DNA of 64,000 nucleotides, from NCBI RefSeq assembly GCF_003710905.1, contig NZ_RHHV01000019.1, positions 233,402 to 297,401 on the forward strand, written 5' to 3'. Positions 8,843 to 17,100 of this stretch are shown here, piece by piece. The stretch is from Brevibacillus parabrevis. GTDB lineage: Bacteria; Bacillota; Bacilli; Brevibacillales; Brevibacillaceae. The notes below the pieces were generated by a model. The model saw only the letters and a list, made by a program, of their open reading frames with translations, was not told where the DNA came from and ran no database searches. Positions within the stretch are counted from its first letter, which is position 1. The number at the start of each line of letters is the position of its first letter. A program made the position numbers and the translations under genes.

Positions 8843-9238
8843 TTATTCTTCGACAACTTTTCTAATAAGTACCTTCCATTCGCCATTAATTTTTTTGACT
8901 TTCATGGTTTTCTTTTGCTCAACATTTTTATAGTTCATAACGAATTGAATTTCTGCTAGATCCTTATTTTTATAATTTACTTCCTTTATGTGATAGTCAA
9001 TTAAGCCCCCGCTTTTTACTGAATCGATAAACTTCTCCCTGTCAGGATATTGTCCAGGATTGCTTTGATCAATTAAATCATACGCACTTTCTGCTTGTCC
9101 TGTTCGAACCATTTCCAGGTACTTATCAAGTGTTCCTTCTGCTGTAGCATGCCATCCAAAGTATTGAAAATAAATAAATGCTGCGAAAATGATTGCAACA
9201 ATGAGTGTTACATATTTAAGAATTTTTTGTTTCAACAC
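8843..9238 (-). CDS. Small membrane-anchored protein, DUF4878-like
   Basis: Unrecognised at family level with certainty. About 131 residues: one N-terminal membrane segment (KYVTLIVAIIFAAFIYFQYF) and a roughly 100-residue extracytoplasmic domain with the outline of an NTF2/DUF4878-like fold (a helix around YLEMVRTGQAESAYDLID, then beta strands ending in KINGEWKVLI). The GTG at 9238 is preferred because AAGGTGG lies 5 bases upstream. The gene is clearly richer in A+T than its neighbours. It diverges from the gene at 9323. Role unknown. Confidence 0.65.
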   Translation of the reverse strand: MLKQKILKYVTLIVAIIFAAFIYFQYFGWHATAEGTLDKYLEMVRTGQAESAYDLIDQSNPGQYPDREKFIDSVKSGGLIDYHIKEVNYKNKDLAEIQFVMNYKNVEQKKTMKVKKINGEWKVLIRKVVEE

Positions 9239-9322
9239 AAAAACCACCTTCCATTTTTACCCTTAAATGTGTTGTAAATAGATTGTAGCATGAGTTCATA
9301 AAATTACGATGTTTTTGATATT

Positions 9323-9790
9323 ATGCAGTTTAGTCCTAAACTAAAAACTTTACTTTTAACATCTTTAGCTATACTTACACTTGCAACTCCTATGGCTTTA
9401 GCCAAGCCTGGGGATGTTATCAAAACACCCGAGTCAGGAAATGCTAAAGTCCATGAGTCAACGATTACCCCACTGATGGAGGAAAAACTATTATTTAGTG
9501 CTGATTTCGATGTGACCACGCACTATCAAATTAAAAAAAGTTTCAGTATTCCCACAGGTAAGTATGGACTTAAGATCGCATCTACCGCAAAAACCAGAGG
9601 TCTAGGCTCTAGCTATGACATTGTTCTTGAAGAAGAACAGGCGTGGGCAGATGGTTGGGCCGAAGTTGAAACAAATACGTTCAAATCAGGTACTTCAACT
9701 AAAACCTATTATGACGCTGGGCAAGGTCATACTTATCGATTGAGGGTTGTGGGAAATGTCTCAGGTACGTTGTTTACATACGCGTTTTAA
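9323..9790 (+). CDS. Small secreted protein, unrecognised
   Basis: 155 residues with a clear signal peptide (KLKTLLLTSLAILTLATPMALA) and no other membrane segment; the mature part of about 128 residues looks beta-rich (ADFDVTTHYQIKKSF, THTYRLRVVG-like strands). No family recognised. No convincing ribosome-binding site precedes the ATG, and the A+T content is higher than in surrounding genes, so the start and even expression are less certain than for other genes. A long hairpin follows it. Confidence 0.55.
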   Translation: MQFSPKLKTLLLTSLAILTLATPMALAKPGDVIKTPESGNAKVHESTITPLMEEKLLFSADFDVTTHYQIKKSFSIPTGKYGLKIASTAKTRGLGSSYDIVLEEEQAWADGWAEVETNTFKSGTSTKTYYDAGQGHTYRLRVVGNVSGTLFTYAF

Positions 9791-9867
9791 TAATCCTACC
9801 TTGTCAGGGAGAGGTAGACTATGATAAAGCGCTTCGTTAAACTTGAGACCACTAAAAAAGTCATTTA

Positions 9868-9921
9868 ACCAAAGAAGGTACTGACACCCAAAATGAGATG
9901 GGGAGCAGTACCTTCTTTGGT
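9868..9921. terminator. Long perfect hairpin, possible terminator
   Basis: ACCAAAGAAGGTACTG and its exact complement CAGTACCTTCTTTGGT enclose a 22-base loop. No T tract follows on either strand, so terminator function is uncertain. It lies between the convergent genes ending at 9790 and 10002. Confidence 0.45.
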
Positions 9922-10001
9922 GTATCACGAAAGTATCTAGGCAATAAAAGTAACGTCCATTGTTACTGTCTCCAAGCAAGGAGGGAGGATTTTTCCGGAT
10001 T

Positions 10002-11894
10002 TTACGCTTCTTTCGGCAACACAATTCCCCGGTAAAGGCGAACCGTAATCAAATAGTACAACGCGTAGATCACAACGAAGATAGATGTCGGAATCCAGAT
10101 GTTTTTATACGGCTCAAGCAAAATGATCGAAAACATCTCCATCCCGATCAGCACATGCAACAAACCGATGACAGCCGGGAAGATGAACACGATGAACAGC
10201 TCTTTGTAAATGGAGCCGACGAGCATTTCCTTGCGAACGCCGATCTTCCGCAGCATGCTGTAGCGGTCTTTGTCACGAGTCGCCCCGGACAAAATCTTGA
10301 ACATCAGGCAGCTTGCCATCATCGCCAAGAAGGCTACGCCGAGGAAGAAGCCCATGAACAGCGTTCCGCTTGTGAATGCATACGCTTGCTCATAGACGCT
10401 GTATTTAGTCTCAAGCGAAAATTCCTCGTCGTTGTCTGCATCCTTGTCCATATACTCAGGCTTGAGCAGTTCCTTTTGCCGGGCATCCATGGCCTTCAGT
10501 TGTTCTTTGTACTTGACAAATTCGTCCAGCTTCACCAAAACAACTTTGTGCTCGCTGCCCTTGACTTGGTTATAAATCGAAGGGTCTACAACTTGCACAG
10601 CGTGCGACCTTTCCATTTTGTAGCTGCTCATAAATTCTCGCGAGATTGCCTGGCTCCACTCTTCTGGAAGCTCTTTAGGCTGTTGCTTGTCGTCCTCATC
10701 GCGGTACATGATATATGCTTTTTCCGTCAAAGGCTGACTTGCCCGTTTCAAGCTATTTTCCGGCGAGTAGCTCTCCATCGTGTTGGCAGAAATCAGCGGA
10801 GGGTGCGCCAGCAAATCATCCTTGAGGTAATAGATGGTTTTTCCGTCTTTTTTGTAGCGGTACTCGTTTTGCTCCAGGACTTGCATGGTAGCAAGCGCCT
10901 GAAAATCTTCATGGCCCGGGTCTTGCAGTGTAACGTCGTAGCCGCGTCCGATGCTGGCAACCAGCTCTACGTTTTGCTGGAAAGCCATACCGCCCGCCAT
11001 CGCTCCGACCCCGAGTGCGATCAGCATGGCGACCGTACCCAAAATTTTCGTCAAATTGTTCACGCGAAAACGCAGTTGGGCAAACGTGAAAGCATTCAGC
11101 TGACGATCGTTCAGCTTTTTGTTGTTTTTCAAAATTTGCACGAATACCGGAAGCAACGAGATGAAGACGAGATAAGTTCCAATCGTCGTCACGACCGCCC
11201 CGACAATGAAGCCTGGAGCGACATAATCTCTGAGATGCGTCAGCAAATAGTAGCCGAAAGTGACCAGCAAAATGCCGAGGATCGCAACTACAATCGTCCC
11301 GATGCCTTTTGCCTTGACCTGGTCGTTTTGCTGATCGGCGCGAATCAAGTCCAGCTCGGTCGCCCGCGCCAGCCGAATGGCGTTGATCGTCGAGGTGAGC
11401 AGAAACAGCACGAGGAAAAAGCCCCATGTCATCAGCAAAGACGGTACGTAAAATGGAAAGTACCCTTCTGTGGAAATATCGAGCAAGCTCATCAGCAATT
11501 GCCCGATTCCGCTGGACAGCGCGATGCCGACGAGGCTACCGATCAGCAGGGAGACTATGCCCATCAGCAATGTTTCCCCAAACAACATCTGGCTGATCTT
11601 GGCTTTTTTCGCCCCGAGCACCATGTACATCCCGAGTTCTTTACGCCTTAGCGCAAGCAAAAACGAGTTCGCGTAAAAGATGTAGAAGATCGTAATGAAC
11701 GCCAACAGAAAGGCCCCTACATTGAAAACGATGCCGATAGAGCGGATCATCGAGTTCGCTTTCACATAATCGGAGTTCATGGCTAGCGTCTGAAACATGT
11801 AAAAAATCGAGATGGAAACGACCAGACCTACCAGGAGCACCAGGTAGTCTTTCATCATTTTCCGCATACTGGATAACGATAACTTCAACAACAT
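10002..11894 (-). CDS. BceB-type ABC transporter permease
   Basis: Permease of a peptide-antibiotic sensing/resistance transporter. 630 residues: a first membrane helix, three more helices of an FtsX unit, further helices, a large extracellular domain of about 200 residues between helices VII and VIII, and a second FtsX unit at the C-terminus. This 10-helix plan with a large loop is specific to the BceB family, which removes lantibiotics and bacitracin from lipid II-cycle targets and signals to a BceS-type kinase. AGGAGGGA lies 6 bases before the ATG. It follows the ATPase gene by 12 bases. No kinase or regulator gene is adjacent, unlike bceRSAB. The substrate is unknown. Confidence 0.9.
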   Translation of the reverse strand: MLLKLSLSSMRKMMKDYLVLLVGLVVSISIFYMFQTLAMNSDYVKANSMIRSIGIVFNVGAFLLAFITIFYIFYANSFLLALRRKELGMYMVLGAKKAKISQMLFGETLLMGIVSLLIGSLVGIALSSGIGQLLMSLLDISTEGYFPFYVPSLLMTWGFFLVLFLLTSTINAIRLARATELDLIRADQQNDQVKAKGIGTIVVAILGILLVTFGYYLLTHLRDYVAPGFIVGAVVTTIGTYLVFISLLPVFVQILKNNKKLNDRQLNAFTFAQLRFRVNNLTKILGTVAMLIALGVGAMAGGMAFQQNVELVASIGRGYDVTLQDPGHEDFQALATMQVLEQNEYRYKKDGKTIYYLKDDLLAHPPLISANTMESYSPENSLKRASQPLTEKAYIMYRDEDDKQQPKELPEEWSQAISREFMSSYKMERSHAVQVVDPSIYNQVKGSEHKVVLVKLDEFVKYKEQLKAMDARQKELLKPEYMDKDADNDEEFSLETKYSVYEQAYAFTSGTLFMGFFLGVAFLAMMASCLMFKILSGATRDKDRYSMLRKIGVRKEMLVGSIYKELFIVFIFPAVIGLLHVLIGMEMFSIILLEPYKNIWIPTSIFVVIYALYYLITVRLYRGIVLPKEA

Positions 11895-11906
11895 GGATGT
11901 TCCCTC

Positions 11907-12674
11907 CTAGCGCACATCATGAGATGCACCCAGCTCGGCCAGTACATCCAAAATTTGTTTGAAAAATTGCTGACGGTCCCCTGTGCGATGAATCTCGGTG
12001 TACAAGCTGCCATCCTGGATGAAGAGGATGCGTTTGCAGTAGCTGGCACTGAAAGCATCGTGTGTGACCATCATGATCGAGACTTGGTGTTTTTCATTCA
12101 GATCGGTCATCGTCTCCAGCAGGCTTTTGGCGTTTTTGGAGTCAAGGGCACCTGTCGGCTCGTCGGCAAGCAAAATCGCAGGCTCATGCACGAGCGCGCG
12201 AGCAGCGGCAGCACGCTGTTTTTGGCCTCCAGAGATTTGTACTGGGTACTTTTGCAAAATTTCGCTGATGCCCAACGTTTGAGCCACTTTGTCTACTTTT
12301 GCGCGGATTTCTTTGGATGCCACTCCTTGCAGCGATAGCGGCAACGCAATATTTTCGTATACACTCAAATTTTCCAGCAGGTTAAAATCCTGAAAAATGA
12401 ACCCGAGCTTCTGCGAGCGAAAATCGGCAAGCTGGTTTTGTTTCATTTGTGTAATGTTGGTTCCGGCGATCTGGATAAAACCTGACGATGGCCGATCAAG
12501 CGTGGAGATCACGTTCAAGAGCGTCGTTTTTCCCGATCCGGACGGCCCCATGATTCCTACAAATTCTCCCTTTTCTATCGTCAGCGATACTCCTTTTAGC
12601 GCATGCGATTGACTCTCGCCTTTTGATCCGTATACTTTTTCAACGTCTTTGACTTCCAATACAGCTGTACTCAC
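11907..12674 (-). CDS. BceA-type ABC transporter ATPase
   Basis: ATPase partner of the permease at 10002-11894. 255 residues from the GTG at 12674, which has TGGAGGA 7 bases upstream; the ATG five codons earlier has none. Walker A GPSGSGKTT, signature ISGGQKQR, Walker B ILLADEPTGALD and the switch histidine in MMVTHD are all intact. Length matches the family (about 250). The pair forms a two-gene operon preceded by an inverted repeat. Confidence 0.93.
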   Translation of the reverse strand: MSTAVLEVKDVEKVYGSKGESQSHALKGVSLTIEKGEFVGIMGPSGSGKTTLLNVISTLDRPSSGFIQIAGTNITQMKQNQLADFRSQKLGFIFQDFNLLENLSVYENIALPLSLQGVASKEIRAKVDKVAQTLGISEILQKYPVQISGGQKQRAAAARALVHEPAILLADEPTGALDSKNAKSLLETMTDLNEKHQVSIMMVTHDAFSASYCKRILFIQDGSLYTEIHRTGDRQQFFKQILDVLAELGASHDVR

Positions 12675-12772
12675 GCGTTGTTCCTCCATTCGTTTTTCCG
12701 CGCCAAGCGGTCTTCCGTGTTGCTCTTCCCTATTAACTGTAACCAGTTTCCAGTTTGAGAGCTATTGAACTA

Positions 12773-12801
12773 CCTTACAGTTTGCTTTCGTTTTTGTAAG
12801 G
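12773..12801. promoter_or_regulatory. Inverted repeat CCTTACA-n15-TGTAAGG upstream of bceAB-like genes
   Basis: Perfect 7-base arms separated by 15 bases, about 100 bases upstream of the ATPase start. BceR-type operators contain TTACA and TGTAA half-sites but with a short spacer, so this may be a variant operator or a small hairpin ending something upstream. Role is inference. Confidence 0.4.
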
Positions 12802-12917
12802 TGGGGGGAGGCAACTGAAAGATTGCACAGACAAAAATGCCGCGGGAGATGGCGCGGGAAAAACGCCACCGCTTTTGGAGTGCCTGTCGAGCGGCTGCAC
12901 TGGACGCTTGAAAGCAC

Positions 12918-12947
12918 AAAAAGCCATCCGTAGTGGAATGGCTTTTT
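12918..12947 (-). terminator. Terminator after the third siderophore-binding lipoprotein
   Basis: AAAAAGCCATCC / GGAATGGCTTTTTT hairpin with a single bulge and a T tract, just downstream of the minus-strand gene ending at 12954. Confidence 0.85.
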
Positions 12948-12953
12948 TGGCTC

Positions 12954-13952
12954 TTATTTCTTGCTTTTGTTCTCCTGCTCCCTTTTCACGATCATGTCGA
13001 CGAACAGGTCGATTTGCGCCTTGATCGCGATTGGGTCGTAGCGATAGAAAGTATCGAAATCGTTGTAGAAAATCCGGTTGTTTTTCGCTGCCGGAACGGC
13101 TTTCCAGACAGCCGAGTTTTGCAAGTTTTTCAGCGCCTCGCTATTTTTCTCCGGGTCGTAGAAAGTCAGGAACATGTAATCAGCCGCGTACTCTGGCAGT
13201 GTCTCCATGGACAACTGGAGAGTCTGGTTTTTAGTGGTGTCCGGGTGCGGCATTTTCAGCTTCAATGCGTTATAGACCGCTTGTCCGCCACGTCCGGCGT
13301 TGTCGCCAAATACCCACAAGTCGCCTTTGTTGGTCAGCTCGTACAGACCGACAGTGGCGTTCTCATCCACGATGCCCTTGATCTTCTCACGGCCTTCGGC
13401 AGCCTTTTTGTCAAAGTCGGCAATGAACGCCTCTGCCTTTTCCTTTTCACCCACGAGGTCGCCAAACAGCTTCACTGTGTCGTAAATGTTCGTCGTCGTG
13501 CCGTAAGGGAGAAAAACGGTCGGCGCGATTTTGGACAGGGCTTCGTAGTTGTCGTCATACATGACGACGATCAGGTCAGGTTGCAGTTCCAAAGCTTTTT
13601 CCGGGTTGACCCGCTCGCCTACATCCTGGGCACTTTTCAACTGCTCGATGATGAACGGGTTCTTGAACGCCATCGTTTCCGCTCCGATGACGTTTCCGCC
13701 TACTGCCAGCAGTTCGCCTGCATAGTAGTCCGTTACGATTCGTTGCGGCTTTTCAGGAATCTGGATAGCTCCTTTGGATGTACCAAAGCTGCGCGTTTTT
13801 TTCTCTGCCGCTTTGTCCGCAGCTTGCTCTCCTGCGGGTTGATTGGCAGCCCCGCTGTTGTTCGAGCTGCCAGTTCCTCCGCATGCTGTCAGCAGCAGCG
13901 AGAGCATGAAAACCATGGAGAGGACGGCAATGACCATGTTGTTTTTTCTCAC
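12954..13952 (-). CDS. Hydroxamate-siderophore-binding lipoprotein (FhuD/YxeB type)
   Basis: 332-residue binding lipoprotein with lipobox LLTAC (Cys24). The mature part begins IPEKPQRIVTDYYAGELLAVGG and contains DLWVFGDNAGRGGQAVY, both typical of the Bacillus FhuD/YxeB branch that binds ferrichrome or ferrioxamine. The GTG at 13952 is chosen because TGGAGG lies about 8 bases upstream; the longer open frame has no such site. It stands alone, between a Fur box and a terminator, with no permease or ATPase nearby. The ligand class is inferred from the subfamily. Confidence 0.88.
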   Translation of the reverse strand: MRKNNMVIAVLSMVFMLSLLLTACGGTGSSNNSGAANQPAGEQAADKAAEKKTRSFGTSKGAIQIPEKPQRIVTDYYAGELLAVGGNVIGAETMAFKNPFIIEQLKSAQDVGERVNPEKALELQPDLIVVMYDDNYEALSKIAPTVFLPYGTTTNIYDTVKLFGDLVGEKEKAEAFIADFDKKAAEGREKIKGIVDENATVGLYELTNKGDLWVFGDNAGRGGQAVYNALKLKMPHPDTTKNQTLQLSMETLPEYAADYMFLTFYDPEKNSEALKNLQNSAVWKAVPAAKNNRIFYNDFDTFYRYDPIAIKAQIDLFVDMIVKREQENKSKK

Positions 13953-13996
13953 GATGAAACCTCCATTATGTAAGAATAAGCTCGATATTCTGGTAT

Positions 13997-14011
13997 TGAT
14001 TCTCATTATCA
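13997..14011. promoter_or_regulatory. Fur box upstream of the FhuD-like gene
   Basis: On the minus strand TGATAATGAGAATCA; five of seven bases of the second arm match the 7-1-7 consensus. Located 45 bases upstream of the start at 13952. Confidence 0.75.
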
Positions 14012-14071
14012 CCAAAAATCATAGCAAGTGTAACTTTGACTGTCAATCGTTGCGTACGCCCAACACAAAAC

Positions 14072-14102
14072 AACAACGCACAGGTTCGCCCCATGCGTTG
14101 TT
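14072..14102 (-). terminator. Terminator of the MBL-fold hydrolase gene
   Basis: AACAACGCA / TGCGTTGTT, perfect 9-base stem with a 13-base loop and a T-rich tail on the minus strand. Confidence 0.7.
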
Positions 14103-14209
14103 TGTTAAGCTTTGCTCAGCAGCTTTCCAATAGAATCAGAATCAGAACCGACAAACAACTCCTTCAAAAACCAGCCGTCACAAGCAGGGACGGGGCCTGC
14201 CAGTTCCAT

Positions 14210-14887
14210 TCATGCCGAAGTCGTTTCGGCCAGCTCGGCAAGCCTTCCTTTTATATCTTTCGTACAGACGCCGCCATGATAGGCAATTACGCTCCCGATA
14301 TCCAGCTTGGCAAGCTTCGCGATTGATTGCACCGCGGCTGCCCGGTCCGGGGTAAAATCCGGATTGAATGACAGGAGGACGCCATCCTCTGCTGTCAAAG
14401 CATCGCCTGAAATCAGCGTTTTGCTCGGGATGTGGTACAAAGAAATGTGGTCCGGGGAGTGGCCAGGTGTGTAAATCACTTGAATCCCGCCTGCATACGG
14501 AAGAATATCTCCATCATGAAGAGCTTGATCCACTTTTACCGGAGTAGCAAAAGCACCGCTTTTCAACAGAGCAGTTTCCCCTGCCAGATAAGGAATCGCC
14601 ACTTCATGGGCAAGCACCTGGATTCTTCCCTCGCCGTATGAGACAAGCTCGGACAGACTGCCGATATGGTCGCGATCCTGGTGGGTAATGATGATCTTCG
14701 TCAGCTTTTCCAGAGGGATATCTGCCTTGGCGAGCGTGTCCCGAATGAGCGGCAGCTGACCTGCAAGCCCTGTATCTATGAGCACCACTTCTTGCTCATC
14801 CCACAACACAGCCGTGTGGACGACGAATGGGCTTCCTCCTGCATCCATCTCCAGTTTGATTGTTTGTATTCCTTCGCGTGCAGCCAC
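14210..14887 (-). CDS. Metallo-beta-lactamase-fold hydrolase
   Basis: 225-residue cytoplasmic hydrolase of the MBL superfamily. The metal-binding motif reads THQDRDH (the usual first histidine pair is H-x-D-x-D-H with Gln between), then TPGHSPDH, SGDAL and a C-terminal YHGG supply the remaining ligands. GTG 14887 is chosen: GGGAGGTG lies about 7 bases upstream, whereas the ATG six codons earlier would bury that site inside the gene. No signal peptide. The substrate cannot be told; glyoxalase-II-like and lactonase-like subgroups both have this pattern. It appears monocistronic. Confidence 0.85.
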   Translation of the reverse strand: MAAREGIQTIKLEMDAGGSPFVVHTAVLWDEQEVVLIDTGLAGQLPLIRDTLAKADIPLEKLTKIIITHQDRDHIGSLSELVSYGEGRIQVLAHEVAIPYLAGETALLKSGAFATPVKVDQALHDGDILPYAGGIQVIYTPGHSPDHISLYHIPSKTLISGDALTAEDGVLLSFNPDFTPDRAAAVQSIAKLAKLDIGSVIAYHGGVCTKDIKGRLAELAETTSA

Positions 14888-15017
14888 ATCAAACACCTCC
14901 CGCATCTAGTCAAATGGAAAAATCTCCTCTTTTATGTTCCCTGACCGCCAGCAAGAATCCTTTTGGCCGCGAGAGTCGGGACGGACATGCTACTTGCATC
15001 GGGCGTCAACTGACTAA

Positions 15018-15056
15018 AAGAAAAATGACCGTCGCTTCATGGACGGCCATTTCTTT
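15018..15056 (-). terminator. Terminator of the amidohydrolase gene
   Basis: AAATGACCGTC / GACGGCCATTT stem with an 8-base loop, flanked by A-rich and T-rich runs, 7 bases beyond the minus-strand stop at 15063. Confidence 0.8.
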
Positions 15057-15062
15057 TCCTTA

Positions 15063-16832
15063 TTATTTCCCTGCCTTTTGGCTGTACACTTCTTTTCCTT
15101 CTACTAACGTCAAAATGACCTTCGCATTCTTGATTTCAGTGGCCGGAATTTCGAACAAGTTTTTGTCCAGAACGATGAGGTCGGCTTTTTTGCCCACTTC
15201 GAGCGAGCCTGTAATGTCGTCTACGTGGTTGGCGTAAGCCCCGTCAATCGTAAAGCTGGCGATCATGTCAGGCAAAGTGGCGCGTTCATTCGGGTTGGCG
15301 ATTTTCGCCGGGTCTGTCACGCCGTCTTCGATCCGGGTGATGCCTTGCTGGATGCCGTGAAGCGGGTTGAACTCCGGCGTCACGATATAGTCGGAAGAAG
15401 AAGCGATATGCACGCCTTGATTCAGGAAGCTTTTCATCGGGTATTCTTGCTCTGCGCGCTCATGACCGAGGTATGGCACTTCGATCTCATCGTAGTAGCC
15501 TTCCTCTTGCATGAACCAGAACGGTTGAACGATGCCGACAGCACCGAGCTTTTTAAAGCGGGCGATATCATCGCTGTTGACGAGCTGCAAATGAACGAGA
15601 GAGTGGCGAGCATCGTGCTTGCCGTTTTGTTTTTCGGCATATTCCATGCCATCGAGCGCGACCCGTGTGGAAGCATCACCAATCGAGTGCACATGCAATT
15701 GGAAGCCTGCCTTGTCGACAGCCGCTGCCGTTTTGTTGTAGACGTCCGGCTTCCAGATCAGTTCGCCGTTTGTATGTTTATGCTCATACGGCTTTTCCAG
15801 ATAGGCCGTAGCACCTTCGACAACGCCGTCCATAAAGATTTTGACCGCGTTCACCTGGAACAACGAGTTTTGATTGCGTTCACGGATTTTGACAAACTCG
15901 GCAATCTGCTCCGGCCCTTTGTCCGGGTTAGCCGTGATCGCATTGCGGAAACGGATGGTCAGCTTGTTTTCGCGGGACAGTTCCTCGTATGCTTCCAGCA
16001 CGTTTGGATAGCGCAGCATGTCCGGGTCGCGAACCGTTGTAACTCCGCGTTCAACCGCTTTGTGCTGATATTCCTCGATCCCTGCTTTGTACTGCTGCAC
16101 GGTGTAGCCGCCGATTTTGGACAGGACCAAATCCATTGCTTTTTCGCGCAGTGTCCCGGATGGCTCGCCCGTTTTCGGGTCGCGCTCGATGATGCCGCCT
16201 TCCGGATTTTTCGTTTCTTTTGTAATGCCAGCAAGCTTCAGCGCAGCCGTATTGACCCACAACGAGTGTCCGTCATCGGAAGTCAAGGCAATCGGAATCG
16301 CAGGGACGATCGCATCCAGCACTTCTTTGCGCGGCCCGATGCCAGGTGCTACCGGATTGCTCCAGCCACGGCCCTGGAAAGCGACTTCTTTCGGATGCGC
16401 TTTGGCAAACTCGGAAATCACTTGGGTGTATTCCTCCATCGTGCCTGCGTCAAACAGGTCGATGGAATAGATCAGTCCTGTTGTCTTGCTCGCATGGGTA
16501 TGGCTATCGATGAAGCCTGGCAGCACCATTTGCCCTTTCAAATCGGTCACTTTCGTCGTTTTTCCGATGTACGCCTTGGCGCCTTCGTTCGTGCCGACAT
16601 AGACGATCTCGTTTCCACGAATGGCGACAGCCTCTGCCCAGTTTCTGTTTCTGTCTACCGTATATACGGCACCGCCCGACAGGACGACATCCGCTGGCTG
16701 TACCGCCGCTTTTTGCACAGGAGCACCCGCTTGTCCGGCTCCCTGGCTTGTCCCTTGGGCAGCAAAAGCAGGCAGTGGCAACATCAATGCCGTTGCCAGC
16801 AATGCGCTGGTCCATTTTTTTGCAAACAACAC
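15063..16832 (-). CDS. Exported amidohydrolase (YtcJ/NfdA-like)
   Basis: Metal-dependent amidohydrolase of about 589 residues in the amidohydrolase_3 family (N-substituted formamide deformylase and YtcJ relatives). It has an N-terminal signal peptide ending near LPLPAFAAQ, a short Gly/Gln/Ala linker, then VVLSGGAVYTVD, the metal-binding GFIDSHTH, a central QLHVHSIGD and the C-terminal GSLEVGKKADLIVLD typical of the fold. Start: AGGTGGGG lies 3 bases before GTG 16832 and 6 before TTG 16829; either is possible. Secretion is unusual for this family, which is mostly cytoplasmic. It is monocistronic, divergent from the MarR/exporter operon. Substrate unknown. Confidence 0.85.
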   Translation of the reverse strand: MLFAKKWTSALLATALMLPLPAFAAQGTSQGAGQAGAPVQKAAVQPADVVLSGGAVYTVDRNRNWAEAVAIRGNEIVYVGTNEGAKAYIGKTTKVTDLKGQMVLPGFIDSHTHASKTTGLIYSIDLFDAGTMEEYTQVISEFAKAHPKEVAFQGRGWSNPVAPGIGPRKEVLDAIVPAIPIALTSDDGHSLWVNTAALKLAGITKETKNPEGGIIERDPKTGEPSGTLREKAMDLVLSKIGGYTVQQYKAGIEEYQHKAVERGVTTVRDPDMLRYPNVLEAYEELSRENKLTIRFRNAITANPDKGPEQIAEFVKIRERNQNSLFQVNAVKIFMDGVVEGATAYLEKPYEHKHTNGELIWKPDVYNKTAAAVDKAGFQLHVHSIGDASTRVALDGMEYAEKQNGKHDARHSLVHLQLVNSDDIARFKKLGAVGIVQPFWFMQEEGYYDEIEVPYLGHERAEQEYPMKSFLNQGVHIASSSDYIVTPEFNPLHGIQQGITRIEDGVTDPAKIANPNERATLPDMIASFTIDGAYANHVDDITGSLEVGKKADLIVLDKNLFEIPATEIKNAKVILTLVEGKEVYSQKAGK

Positions 16833-17002
16833 AATCCCCACCTATCTCTTTATCTTTGGTAAAAAACACGACAAACCTGATTGTAGCATCGCAACTCAGA
16901 AAATTCCATGAAATCCCTTGTGAAAACTCGTATTTTTCCCCGATTTTTGCCGAAATTGCTCGACTTTCATCGAAATCGCTCGCCAATTGGAAAAAGGTTG
17001 CT

Positions 17003-17031
17003 TTGACATCGCACGAAGGAACATTTACACT
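17003..17031 (+). promoter_or_regulatory. Sigma-A promoter of marR-emrB operon
   Basis: TTGACA (17003-17008) and TACACT (17026-17031) with a 17-base spacer, 70 bases upstream of the MarR start. Confidence 0.8.
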
Positions 17032-17056
17032 AATTAATGTTTCATGTGATTAATTA
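17031..17056. promoter_or_regulatory. Inverted repeat at the marR promoter, likely operator
   Basis: TAATTAAT-n10-ATTAATTA, perfect 8-base arms. It starts at the last base of the -10 box and covers the expected transcription start, the classical position for autorepression by a MarR-family protein. Confidence 0.7.
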
Positions 17057-17100
17057 TTAACTAACGATACTATTAACCATGGAAAGCAGGAGCGATAAAC

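Noticed and set aside
9960..11651. 563-codon plus-strand frame opposite the BceB-type permease
   Set aside because: Antisense shadow; the minus-strand reading has membrane helices, an SD site and a partner ATPase.
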